NCBI GenBank assembly: GCA_000226015.1
Contig: JH154873.1
Span: 21,532-57,399 of the forward strand
DNA: 35,868 nt
From: Mnemiopsis leidyi
Taxonomy: Eukaryota; Ctenophora; Tentaculata; Lobata; Bolinopsidae
Reading direction: 5' to 3'
Below are positions 12,401-24,400 of the stretch, in pieces. The translations under genes and the position numbers were made by a program. Positions within the stretch are counted from its first letter, which is position 1. The number at the start of each line of letters is the position of its first letter. The notes under the pieces are model-generated. The model ran no database searches. It saw nothing but the letters and a program-made list of their open reading frames with translations, and was not told the DNA's origin.

Positions 12401-15400
12401 GCACAAAAATTTTGGCGTCAAATATAACACGTGTCACGACGACACTGTCACGTGACGTGGTAACACATGAGATTGGAGATGAAATTAACCTTGTCTGTGG
12501 AGTTGGCGGGATGTGTCCTGATACTCGTCAAATGTCACGAAGTACGGTTTAGCGTGTTCGTACATGCTTAGTTCCTTGAAATACTTCACCGTGATTTCGC
12601 CCAGCAGCTTTGTCAACGCTGAAAGATAGATTAGTCATGCAAGTCTAGCCAAGTCCTTGCAAAACTTAAGCAAAATTTAAACACTTTTTGTTTTGAATAG
12701 ATCAGTCTCTCTTATTTCTTCATCATTGAAGTTTTGTCGTCAGAAAGGGTGGTGCATTTTTCGGGCTAGGTCAGTCATGACGTCTTATGACATTTCTAAT
12801 CAATTAAGGATTGGACTATGTCATCGCATTTCTATAGAAGGAACTTGAGCTGGACGACTTGTTTCTTGTTGAACTAGTTGGAAGTTTTATGTTACAGTGA
12901 TTGTCCAGATAGCGCAAACTTTCTCTAATTAAAGTAACTAATTAAAGTAAATAATTAAAGTAACTAATTAAAGTAACTAATTAAAGAAACTAATTAAAGT
13001 AAGTAATTAAAGTAACTAATTAAAGAAACTAATTAAAGTAACTAATTGAAGTAACTAATTAAAGTAACTAATTAAAGTAACTAATTAAAGTAACTAATTA
13101 AAGTAACTAATTAAAGTAACTTTTATAATTTTCACATATCAGACGTCTTCATGTTGCTTAATGTCTACCACCTGCTTTTATTTTTTGCTGTAGAATTTGA
13201 ACTTGTCAAATGATCCAATGATAGAATGTTGTCTATTTTTCCTTGATTAAAATGCATAATTAGCAATACTTTGATCACTGTTATCTAAAATGTTGTGAGG
13301 ACGACACATTTTACCTTGAGTGTCGTCAGGACGACAAATAGCATCACTAACAACTCGTTCCGCTTCGTGTAACCAAAGCAGCTGCATCATGGTAGGACTG
13401 TTCCTCATCGAGTCAGATGTTCTCTGAATTCCCTAAGGTAGTCGGAGAGTGAAAATACAGTAAGGCTTTGTTTGTTTGACCATTTAATTTAGCTGTCTGT
13501 AAATTAAGATTAAATATCATTTTTCATAATGATAATGGATCGGCATAATGATAATGGATCGGCATAGCGCCGATATTTATGACGCTCTGAAACAATTTAA
13601 TTACCATTAAAACTAGATATCGTAAATTTGAATATTTACTGCTTAGTGCTTGGCGATCGGTAATCAATCAGCGTGTCGCCCTAATAAATGGATGACGCAA
13701 ACTTGGCAAAATCCAATTTTACTTATCTCTGGAAATTTAAACCAAGCACCTTGGCGATGTTGACGACGGTGGTGACATTAAAGCAGTAGTGATATCGCCC
13801 CGGTACGGTATTCTGTTGTAGTACGATTTGGAGCGAGGACAACAGATCGCAGCTCGCCTTTACTATAGAGTTGTGGAGAGCTTGTTCTAATCCAGCGCCT
13901 CCTTCTCGTACAAGCAACGCCTGATAAGTTTAAGTTTTAGATCTGAACTAGAATCCATGTCACAGGACTCAGCTCAATGCGGGAATTTGGATATAGTTCT
14001 AATAGTTCTGACTATTTGTTAAAATGATGTGTTTTCTTAGAACATATCACGCTCTCCTATAACGAGAATATCTGCCTTAATTTTCAGTTCAATTTAGCAA
14101 TAGCCATAAAACCTTTATCTAGCCCAAATTAAATTGGACGAATGGATATTATATATATTAGTGGATATCATATATATTAGTGGATATCATATATATTAGT
14201 GGATATTATATATATTAGTGGATATTATATATATTAGTGGATATTATATATATTAGTGGATATTATATATATTAGTAAAAGCATGCGTAACTTACCAAGT
14301 AGAAGATTCGAGCATTTAATCGCAGATTGTGTTGTAGAATTTTTTGTTAATGTTAATTAATAAAGTCGTCCACTTTTGTGCCTTTCATTAGCAGCTTTAT
14401 GCAACATCAGCGGGTCTACTAGCACTTGCAGTCAAAGCTAGTCGACCTGGCCGCGCCTCAAGTTTTTGTCGTTTAAGATCAAGTGTCAAGAGAAAATAAT
14501 TCATCATTAGTTAAAAAAAGGTATAGGGAAGAAGATAAACTAAGACTTATATCTGGGGCCTTAACCGTATTGCGGTAGTTCGATAGTTGGTTGCTAATTT
14601 GGTTTTTTGTCCATTGCAGTTTTACTCTGGATTTCAGTTTTAGTTCTTGGGCCCGCAGGGGCTTGTTGCTTCCATATTTTGGTCTGTTTAATCATATTTA
14701 CCTCCATGATTTGTATACAAATTTTGATTGATTATTATACATTTTAGAAAATTTAGTTTAGGCTGCCTGTACTATTCAATAGGACAATAGGGCCACAGAT
14801 GAAATTTATACGAAGAATTAATTCTATGTTCAGTGTCTTACTGCCTTTCAAACTTAATTCATTCAAAGAAAAAAGATTTGTGTAACGGTATTCGTGTAAC
14901 GCTATAAAGGAATTTTCGTTAGAGGGAATGAATAGTATCGTCTTGCAGTGTACAAGATTTGAATTGTGCCGCCAGGCAAGTCTGCGCTAAGTATGCAGCA
15001 TTGTATGTCAAAATATATCATAGCATTTTTGCACCTGTAGAATGGAGTCAATAGTTTGATACAAGGTCTGTGGCGTTGGCGTTGGTACGTTGAATACCAT
15101 AAAGTGTCTTAGAAGTCTTGCTGCTACGCTCTTTTCCGTACCTGACAAGGAAAATGAAGGAGAATAGGAAACACCACTTTTCTTCTATAACTCTATATCG
15201 GATATAGAGTTTTAGAAGAAAAGTGGTGTTTCCCATTCTCGTTCATAAAACTTTGCAACTTTTCCGTTGCCACCAATAACTGTTGGCATCAGTCGTAAAA
15301 TTTTTACTTTATCGTATGAAAGTCGGGATTTCAAAATATTTAACAGAAGTCTGTCGAGGTGATACTGACGTAGAGAGACGCTAATGAACCAAGCTGTGGG

Positions 15401-18400
15401 GAAACTCATATGGAGTAAAAATTTGATATTGCAAAATTCCTGGCCCTAGACAGTTCCATTTAACACCAATCATGATTGCGAACAACTGCTTTTAAAATTT
15501 AAATAAGTTTTCATCATTTGTACCTTGAGTAGGGTTACGCATGGCGCCAATTACTGTCATGTCCTTGATGACTTTCCATTTGCCCGCCTTCTCGTTGTCG
15601 TATATGCCACCCATGTCGAGTAGCGACCGTAGATACTGAATGAAATAGAGTGTTGATTTTGAGACAAGTCCTGCTAATTGGAGATATTTTGTAGCTTTTA
15701 GCAGCTCAGACAGTACGGAATCCATAACAGTTACTCCTCCTCGATACAAAGTTTTTTTTTCGGTATTTTTGTCAGACATCAGTTCTCATACGGAGAAAAA
15801 GTTGCGTTGGATTTGCTGTCTGACATAGCCCATATTATGATGATAATTGCTTATCGTATTTTAAAAATCGTATCTCGTATGTTAAAGATCGTATCTCGTA
15901 TCTTTAAGATCGTATCTTACCTCGTTAGTAATTTGAGTTCCACTCTCGTGTGTCTTCAAGACGTTCATGTCGTCTACAAAGAGACAAAGCCGCTTCCCTT
16001 GACGTGCTCCATAGTTGTTGCCTTGTCTATGGACTATGGTATGTTCAACAACCTGCCATAACACCTCATTTAGACGAGAGAGCACGAAGCATACCAACGT
16101 CTATCTAGCTACCCGAGTCAAGGTATCTTAATAGTAGGGTTAAATCAAATTCTCCGGTATGTAAATCTACCCATCGCATCAGGGTCTAAATTTGTCGCTA
16201 TGCTACTCAATTTGTCGACTTGAAATATTCATCATGACTCCTAATCTAAGACATGATATTTTTGAATAGCCAGTGTAAAATTGATATAGCCCAGTATAGC
16301 GATTGAGGAACACTACCGTCTACCTACCTCCTGGAACAGGGTTGGTTTCGTGTTTTCGCAGAAGACAAGAGTTTTCGTGACATAGTTGACCTTGTCAGGA
16401 GCCCTTAGGAACCTGCACGCAAGATAATTTGAAATTAATAAGACCCGATCTGGGTCCTCATTTAATTAGCCAGAAGGGAGGGCCTTCTGAAACGATCCCC
16501 AACTGTTACAGTTAATTAGCAATATTGCAAATGTAATAAAGATAACAATATTGTCGTTGTGAGCATTGAGCAGTTCGCTTAGTAAGAAGGACCCATAATG
16601 GTGGACAGCTTCATTTGCTGCATTGTCAACTTGCTTGTCTTATCTTACTCTAACTTATTATGATCTATCTAGTTTGGTGGCCAGTTTTTATTGAAGGGGA
16701 CAGAGATTTTACATTGATACCAATGGCAAATTTGTCATGCAAACAAATAGTTGTTATCAACGATTGTCAAGATTGCAGATGTTAAGTAGGTATTACCGAT
16801 TGGAAGTATCCCATCATCTCTTGATTAAGCCGACTGATTGCTGACTAGTGTCTAATTTTGCTGAGACATAACCAAAAGCGGTTTATCTCATTTTAGCTGA
16901 AGGTTACGGGTTCGCGGGTTGACAGTTCTTTGAAGACATTTCTTTGAAGATGAACAAATTTTTGACATACAAGCTTTCAGACCATGGCCCATGCAACTAA
17001 ATTTGATAGGTGTACCATATTGTTTTTCATTACTTTTAAGACCGTTTCTTTGTAATTTTCAAGTTTGCTCTCAATACTAAGTAACATGGCATGCTTGATA
17101 TTCTTTCAGCGAGATAATATCTACTCTCTCAAATCTCTTTCACCAGTCACAGTGAATGAGGGAGGTCGAGGGAGAGTGTAAGATGAACAAGATTTTTTAA
17201 CCATTTGGCATTCGTCAAGGTGCCATGATCAAATGGTCACTATTTTCACCATGTTGGAAGTTGACTGAATGTCAGTGATCACAGTCAATTTTTTACCATT
17301 GACCATGGGGCAAATGTCAGGGACATGGTCGGTCATGCCTTGCCCCCATTGAATTATAGTTGTGTTCACTGTTCATTGTTCAATGCAATGACTCATGCAT
17401 CGTGTGCAGGAATCGTTTCCTTACAACAGTATTTATCTATTTTGAAAGTATATTCTCTTTTCTTTAAAACTCACTGTACTATGATATTACAAAAAGTGCA
17501 ACCGCTGGTTGATATTGGCCAACGCCAGACGATTCTAAAAGCTGGAGTGCTAATTCGACATTTATTCATTTACTATTATGCCAGGATGAATGCCAGGGTG
17601 AATGCCAGGATGAATTATTGAATATACATTATACTATAGAGACTGGCCACACTATCTTAGGTACTGAAGTACTGCAATCGAAAAATAAGTTATAAATGTG
17701 ATTTTTTGTTTACATTTTAGAGTATGGAAAATTGCCGTGGAAATACAAAACCCTGATCAAAAATTCAAGAAATAATGCAATTTTTAAGGTATTTGCCAAC
17801 TTTTATCGCCGGATCATGCCATTAAATCTATTTCAGGGCTGTCAGTATTCTTCAAATCTAGGTCGACCCCCGGACAGGCCGAATTACAGACTAATTCATC
17901 ACACTTAGTAGAATCTGTTGTATCGTCTCACGTCTCGAGCTGTGCTGACAACTCGCTAAGAATAAAGAGCTAGAAAACACAGTAAATACCTGTTGACTAT
18001 GTTTGTCTTGCCAGTAGCCGGGGGTCCGGTTAGCAGGATGTTCTGGTTGGTGATACTGGCCAGGTGCATCAGGTAGTAGGTCCGGGTCGTGTCGATGTTC
18101 TCCACAAAGTGATCCAGCTGTTCTACCATCACCTCCGGAATCCTGTAGGGAAAGTTACAATTTTGTCAAATCGTGATCCTTCCTCTCCCATAGGGGTCCA
18201 GTACCTTACTCCTTACAGTACCTTGCAAGTTACTCCATTCTCTTACCTTCTTTTTACTACTTACTCTTACTTTCTTATTACTCCTTCCTCTTACATTCTC
18301 ATCACTCCTTCCTCTTAACTTCTTATAACTCCTTCCTCTTAACTTCTTATAACTCCGTCTTCTTACCTTCTTATTACTCCTTCCTCTTACATTCTTATCA

Positions 18401-21400
18401 CTCCTTCCTCTTAACTTCTTATAACTCCTTCCTCTTAACTTCTTATAACTCCGTCTTCTTACCTTCTTATTACTCCTTCCTCTTACATTCTTATCACTTC
18501 TTCCTCTTAACTTCTTATAACTCCGTGTTCTTACCTTCTTATTACTCCTTCCTCTTACCTTCTTATCACTCCTTCCTCTTAACTTCTTATAACTCCGTCT
18601 TCTTACCTTCTTATTACTCCGTCTTCTTACCTTCTTATTATTACTCCCTTGTGACTGTGTAAAAATCTCTGATCAAATCCGTAAACTATAGACGTCTAGA
18701 ATCCTAGTCGCAAATCGAAATAATTGTTACGACTATTCCTTTTAGTAAACTGCAATACTAGGTGAGAGTAGTGAAACACCATAACTCTTTAAACATTAAT
18801 TTTACAGAAAGTGCATTGAACAAACTGCTTAACTTAAATTTATTGCGGCTGAAGCCAAACTAAATTGCTATTAACAGGCAGCCGAGCCTTCTTTAAACAC
18901 CGGCAAGTATTGATGGTTAAGTTTTGAGACTTTATAAAGTTGGTGAATCTCCTAATCACCGGGGAGAATCGCCAGTCGTTATCCACCTGCCATTGCTGAG
19001 CTTTAGCGTCATTTGCCGAACAAACCCACCAAAAATAACAGCTGATCACCTGGACTGCTCCAGACACTGTTAGTCATTGTCAGAGGAAGAGTTACTAGCT
19101 GAGAACAATGGTTATAACACAGATATAGGAGCTACTCAGCTAGACTCTGGGAGTCCCGGCTGTGATGCAGCGATCAGATCCCCGTAATGGGTTGTAGCCT
19201 CCTTACCGCATTACCTAACGTTAGCTCTGTAATCTTTTAAACTTTAACCATCAACATATGGTGCAAGCTAAATACACAGGTTCGATCGTGATCCTCCAAA
19301 CTCCATGCCTCATTAACGACCGTACTATTGTCGCCCCTGCGCTCAAATTCAACCTGATATTTTGCATCTTGGAGCTAATTTGATTAGTGCAGATCATCGA
19401 CCACCGCCAAGCTGGTGACACGTTCAAATCCTGAATCTCAGAACGGAGAACCCGAGATTGAGTCATTATGTAGGAGCTCCCGTCATCACACTTTGGAGCA
19501 GCTCAGTATAAGTGCTGGCGTAACAAGGTAACGAGGTGCGAGAGGAAGTGAAAATGAGGCGCTGGTGCTCTGCTTGAAAACTTCCAGATGGCAGAGAGGA
19601 GAGAGGGGCTTGTTTGTGGCAGAGGTATAGAGGTGTGACAAGGAGAAAGGTTAGATATACTTACAGGTTATACCAGCTGTCCCACTCGCCCGCTTCATCC
19701 ACGTAGTAGTCGTAAACTGTGTTGTCAGTGTACTCTGGTAAACTGAAAATGGCAGGCGTTTTACTTTTGTTACATTTCGGTAATTTTGCGTTTAGTAATT
19801 AGTAGTTTTGTGGGACATGTGAGTCATGTTCATTTGTCCAACTATGCAGGTTGTTTTTCATTCACGTTCGTTCAAAGTTCGTTTCAAGTGATCATGTATG
19901 AACTGTGATACATATGCATGACGCAATTTAATATTAGTTTGAGCCTTCACAAGACCGATTTGGTAAACGCTATGGTTAAGACTAAGAGAAAAGATTTAAT
20001 TTTTGTTCGGCATAAAGTAGTCCCTTGCGACAAAAACCGCTAAAACGTTATTGATGTCATATCATTACTCAGCAGCATATTATCCTTTCATAAGATCGTA
20101 TCTTTATCATATTTAAATAGCTTTAACTACAAGTTACGCATTACCCAAATATAGATCATCTGCAATCTGCAGTGCGCAACTTAAACTTTAAAATCCACCA
20201 ACTTAGAGGGGCTAGATTTCTATAATAGTAGTCGCTTTAACCGTTAATGATTCATCGTTTGACGTAATGGTGAGCTGCTGAGTTTAATGGTAACATATAT
20301 TGAATTTATTTCTTGATTAACGGCAGATTTAATCACATTTCTTCATTTACGGCGCGGATTGTTTATTAAAACATATTTCTTGATTAACGACAGTTTTTTC
20401 AAAAGCTAACTTATTAATCTGCACGGATTGGTCAATTATTCTTATCATCTGCAAACTGAACAAGCACCGAAGCTTGAAGTTGAACCATCCATTCAGCCAA
20501 TCAAGCTGAAAGTGGGCCTTAGCTTTTTGATCTTCTTGCCTCGCCCAGTCAGCCTTCCTTCCCCAACGTTTCGAGTATAATCCACTTATTTCTATTATTA
20601 GCCGACCCACGTCAGTTTTATGCCAAGATTGATCATGACTGGTCAACAGTCTAACAGTAAAATCTAAATGTCTAAACTATCCGGCCCGGAACTGCACGAT
20701 TTTGACCGAAAGTCAAAACCTTAAAACTGCTGCGCCTCAACTCCAATAGTTATCCCACCAAACGACGGCAATTTTGATCTCGCCATATCTGAAATCACGC
20801 GCTTTATTGACCACCAAACCACTACCGGCCTCCGTGCTAAAAAGGGCTTGTTATGAGCTTTATCGGGCACCGCGCGTCTGCAAATCTCTCTTCGCTTTGC
20901 TTTCCTCGTTCCGAAAACGAGCAAAGAGGAACCGGGCACAAAGAGTTGTAAATACAAGGCATAGGAGTAGTTACCAAGAAGTGAGAGATTTGACCATGTC
21001 CGAGAAGGGTTGTTGTTGGTGGGGCGGCAGCAGTCCTCCAAGCGACCACACCAGGCAGAACAGCACTATTCGCTCCATCAGTATCTCAGAGTTGGACTCT
21101 GCTTTCACCTGATTTGTGTGCATAAGTGATAAGATTATCGTTGATTTTTCAGGTTTTGTATATTTGTAATAGATACCCATGTACATTGCACTAAACGAAA
21201 TGGAGCTTACCTCTGCGAAGTTGTCCAGCATGGCGGTCAGGAGGTTTATAAAGGTTCTGAAGAGTCCAGTGTTGCAGACCTTGACTATGGGGGTCACTTC
21301 ATCTGTTACATACGATAGAAGGGGCCCTGCAAGCTTACTGAACAGCAGCCTTAACACCTGCAGGATATAGGCTATCACAGTCTCTACTCATCAGATATAG

Positions 21401-24400
21401 CAGTCTCTACTCAGCACCAAGATAAGGATTTATAGGGCTGCTGTTCTAACTGTGTTGCTTTACGGAAGTGAGGTTTGGAATACTACTAAGACGCAGATTC
21501 ACAGACTCGAAGTGTTTCACCAGCGATGTCTTAGAAAGATATTCCGAATCACCTGGAAACAACGTGTGAAGAATGTACAAGTACTGGAAAGGGCCCAAAN
21601 NNNNNNNNNNNNNNNNNNNNNNNNNNNNNNNNNNNNNNNNNNNNNNNNNNNNNNNNNNNNNNNNNNNNNNNNNNNNNNNNNNNNNNNNNNNNNNNNNNNN
21701 NNNNNNNNNNNNNNNNNNNNNNNNNNNNNNNNNNNNNNNNNNNNNNNNNNNNNNNNNNNNNNNNNNNNNNNNNNNNNNNNNNNNNNNNNNNNNNNNNNNN
21801 NNNNNNNNNNNNNNNNNNNNNNNNNNNNNNNNNNNNNNNNNNNNNNNNNNNNNNNNNNNNNNNNNNNNNNNNNNNNNNNNNNNNNNNNNNNNNNNNNNNN
21901 NNNNNNNNNNNNNNNNNNNNNNNNNNNNNNNNNNNNNNNNNNNNNNNNNNNNNNNNNNNNNNNNNNNNNNNNNNNNNNNNNNNNNNNNNNNNNNNNNNNN
22001 NNNNNNNNNNNNNNNNNNTTACAGTCGAGGATATGCTTGGATTAGCGTCTGACAGAGTTGGGTGGCGAGGATTGTTAAGAACACGACGTAACTTCCTTGG
22101 TGCAGGCCACTCTTCTGACTGAGGAGCAGACCTATCCAAGTACAAGTAAGTCACTGGATGACTACCGTGATTGGGGTCACATGCCTAGCATAATTTATCT
22201 ACCTGCAAACTTGCAATTGTGTGAGTCTGCAGAAGCATTAGGTTCAGGCGTTGCCTGCTACAGGCTATCCTGAACTTAGAAGCTTGCTACTTTTACTATC
22301 ACTATAGTCGCTACTCAGCAGATATAGCAGTCTCTACCGGTTGTGAAAAACGCTTGTAGCCCCACTAACAGTTGTTCACACAGCTTATTAAATTTAAGTG
22401 TAGGCTAATGATCTGTTCTATCACCGGTTGTCACCATTTTACCGAGCTCTAGATACACCAGTTAACTCAAGTTTATAATTACTCACAATCATATTCGGCA
22501 TATTTCAACCGATCATTTGAATCATTAAATCTGCTGTATCATTTTGGTGAAAAAAATTAGTCGTATTTTAAACTTTTAAAAACTTTTTTAACTTGCTCTT
22601 GTAAATTTGATATTTCGGTGTTTATATTTTCTGTTCTTCTTAACATTATTCATATTTATCATTTTTTTCAATAATCCATTCTCCGACATACAAAAAGTTG
22701 TTGACTCCCCAAACTTACATGCGCGTCTTGAGGAGTCCTAGTAGCAAGCCAAGTGTTGCTGAGAGGTTCCCATCCCAGAACTTCAGGCTCCATGTACAAC
22801 ATACCTGAATAGACAATATACTTTATCATGATTCCACCTTGATTAAGATTCCACGGTCTTTAAAATGAGCAGTAACCCTCATTTAGCCAGTTTTCGCAAT
22901 CTCGTGACCAGGATTCAGGTGAGTTGGAAAACAGTCTAGTCGGCATATTTAGGGACATTGCCCCGCTTAAAAGAAATTCAGAGCAAGAGGTTGTGCCGCG
23001 AGCGCCGCAACTGGTTAAACAGTATCATAAGTAACTATGTAGCGTAATTTACAGGAGTAATATTTTTCGACTTGACATGCTGTTCATTACAGTCAGGTTG
23101 GGAAAATATGGCAAATATGCTGATTCAAAAATTCCAGGTTAACAAGGTGACATTCTGGTTTAGATGGTTACATAATAAATTCAGAGCGGAGTTTACCGGA
23201 AGGTAGTATGATAGCTGGGGAAACTCCGGATAGGCTGTCTGTTTCGAAAACGAGCTGCAGGTTACCCTCCATGAACATTCTGTCTCCATTTGGGAGCGTG
23301 AGTTGGCGGTTTTGTTGCATTACCGAGTGCAACATGTCCGCCCACGAACTGAGGAAGTTGTTCAGATGATTTTATTCTACGGTCGCGGTTGTCATGGTCC
23401 ATTAAAATATAGGGTTGTCTTGGAGATATAGGGTTGTCATGGAGATAAGGGGTTGCTCTGGAGATTAAGGGTTGTCGTGCTGCGTGCAGGTATATGGTTG
23501 TCGTGGAGATAGGGGTTGTTGTGGAGATTAAGGGTTAGGTTGTCCATGTCGTTGAGACATACGCTTGTTACACCTCTACAGTACAAACCTGTGCAGAGGC
23601 GAATCCATGACTAGCCAGGTGGAGGTATTTCTGAAGTTATTGGCTTTTTTCCAAGCAGCCGTGAAAATTCCATCGACCCACTCCCCGTTCTGGTTGATAT
23701 GTCCGAATATCCTGTCTAGGGAGTCCACAGAGAGTGGGTTTACCCTGACAATCTTGTGGATGTGAGCAGCGGGAGTCTGGTAAGATAGGGTGTTGATCAA
23801 CGTCGACAACAGGGCCGACTTTCCAACCGCAGATGGTCCTAAGGAAATTAAATTTAAACTGAGTTAACAGGAGATTAGTTAATATCAAGACTTATTCAGT
23901 CTACTTTCGAGCTTAACGTGTAGATACAAGGAACTATTACTGGAATACAACTTTCACCCGGACTTTTGCTCAGATTCTGTGTACTATTCAAATGAAACAT
24001 TTCTAAGAACACATTTCTCGTCCAAAACTTAACGAATACCTAGTTTCCACTTTCGGTCTCATCCACCACTTACCAGCTACTATGAGAGTAGAGTAAGTTT
24101 GACTGAGGTTGTATAGTTGCATAGCCTTGGAAACCCAGGGACTGTGAGTCTCGTATCCAGCTAACTCAGCTTGCTGCACAAACTGACCACGTATCTGTGG
24201 GTGGGTCACGTTCTTAGAAAACCTGTGTTTCTTTTATCTGGTTTTTATTTGAGATCACATTTCAAAGACAATGGCAGGCCACGGCATATATATTCAATTT
24301 AGTAAACAATATCTTTTTGTCAGTGTTTGAAACCATTAGTTAAAGTTTTCAGCTGCATGCAGAATCTACGCTATTGCTAAAGCTGCAATGCAGGTCTAGA

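Noticed and set aside
13723-13749. Extending exon 32 to a non-GT donor at AGAG|ATAAGT
   Set aside because: The frame meets a stop and the join to exon 33 would be longer than canonical; the GTGCTT donor at 13749 gives exact dynein spacing.
14144-14276. CRISPR-like array
   Set aside because: Units are directly adjacent without unique spacers and the genome is animal; it is a minisatellite. The same holds for the other arrays.
15160-15240. Precursor microRNA
   Set aside because: The hairpin has a one-base loop and nearly perfect arms, unlike animal pre-miRNAs.
15212-15409. 65-codon minus-strand frame beside exon 31
   Set aside because: It runs into the 81-bp palindrome, has no dynein match, and the true exon 31 (15035-15141) lies in another frame with the RHF motif.
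17325-17621. 98-codon plus-strand frame
   Set aside because: No recognisable domain, no signal of splicing, and its end is a short NARVNARMN-type repeat.
18840-19067. 75-codon minus-strand frame
   Set aside because: No match to dynein or other families; exons 26 and 27 join in phase without it.
20347-20646. 99-codon minus-strand frame
   Set aside because: No family resemblance, and exons 25 and 26 already join in phase at canonical spacing.
20774-21112. 112-codon plus-strand frame
   Set aside because: It is the antisense shadow of dynein exon 25 and adjoining intron; no domain is recognisable.
21452-22154. Long frames of about 200 codons on both strands across 21600-22018
   Set aside because: They are open only because the gap is filled with N. 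The plus-strand ends are LINE fragments; the minus frame has no support.
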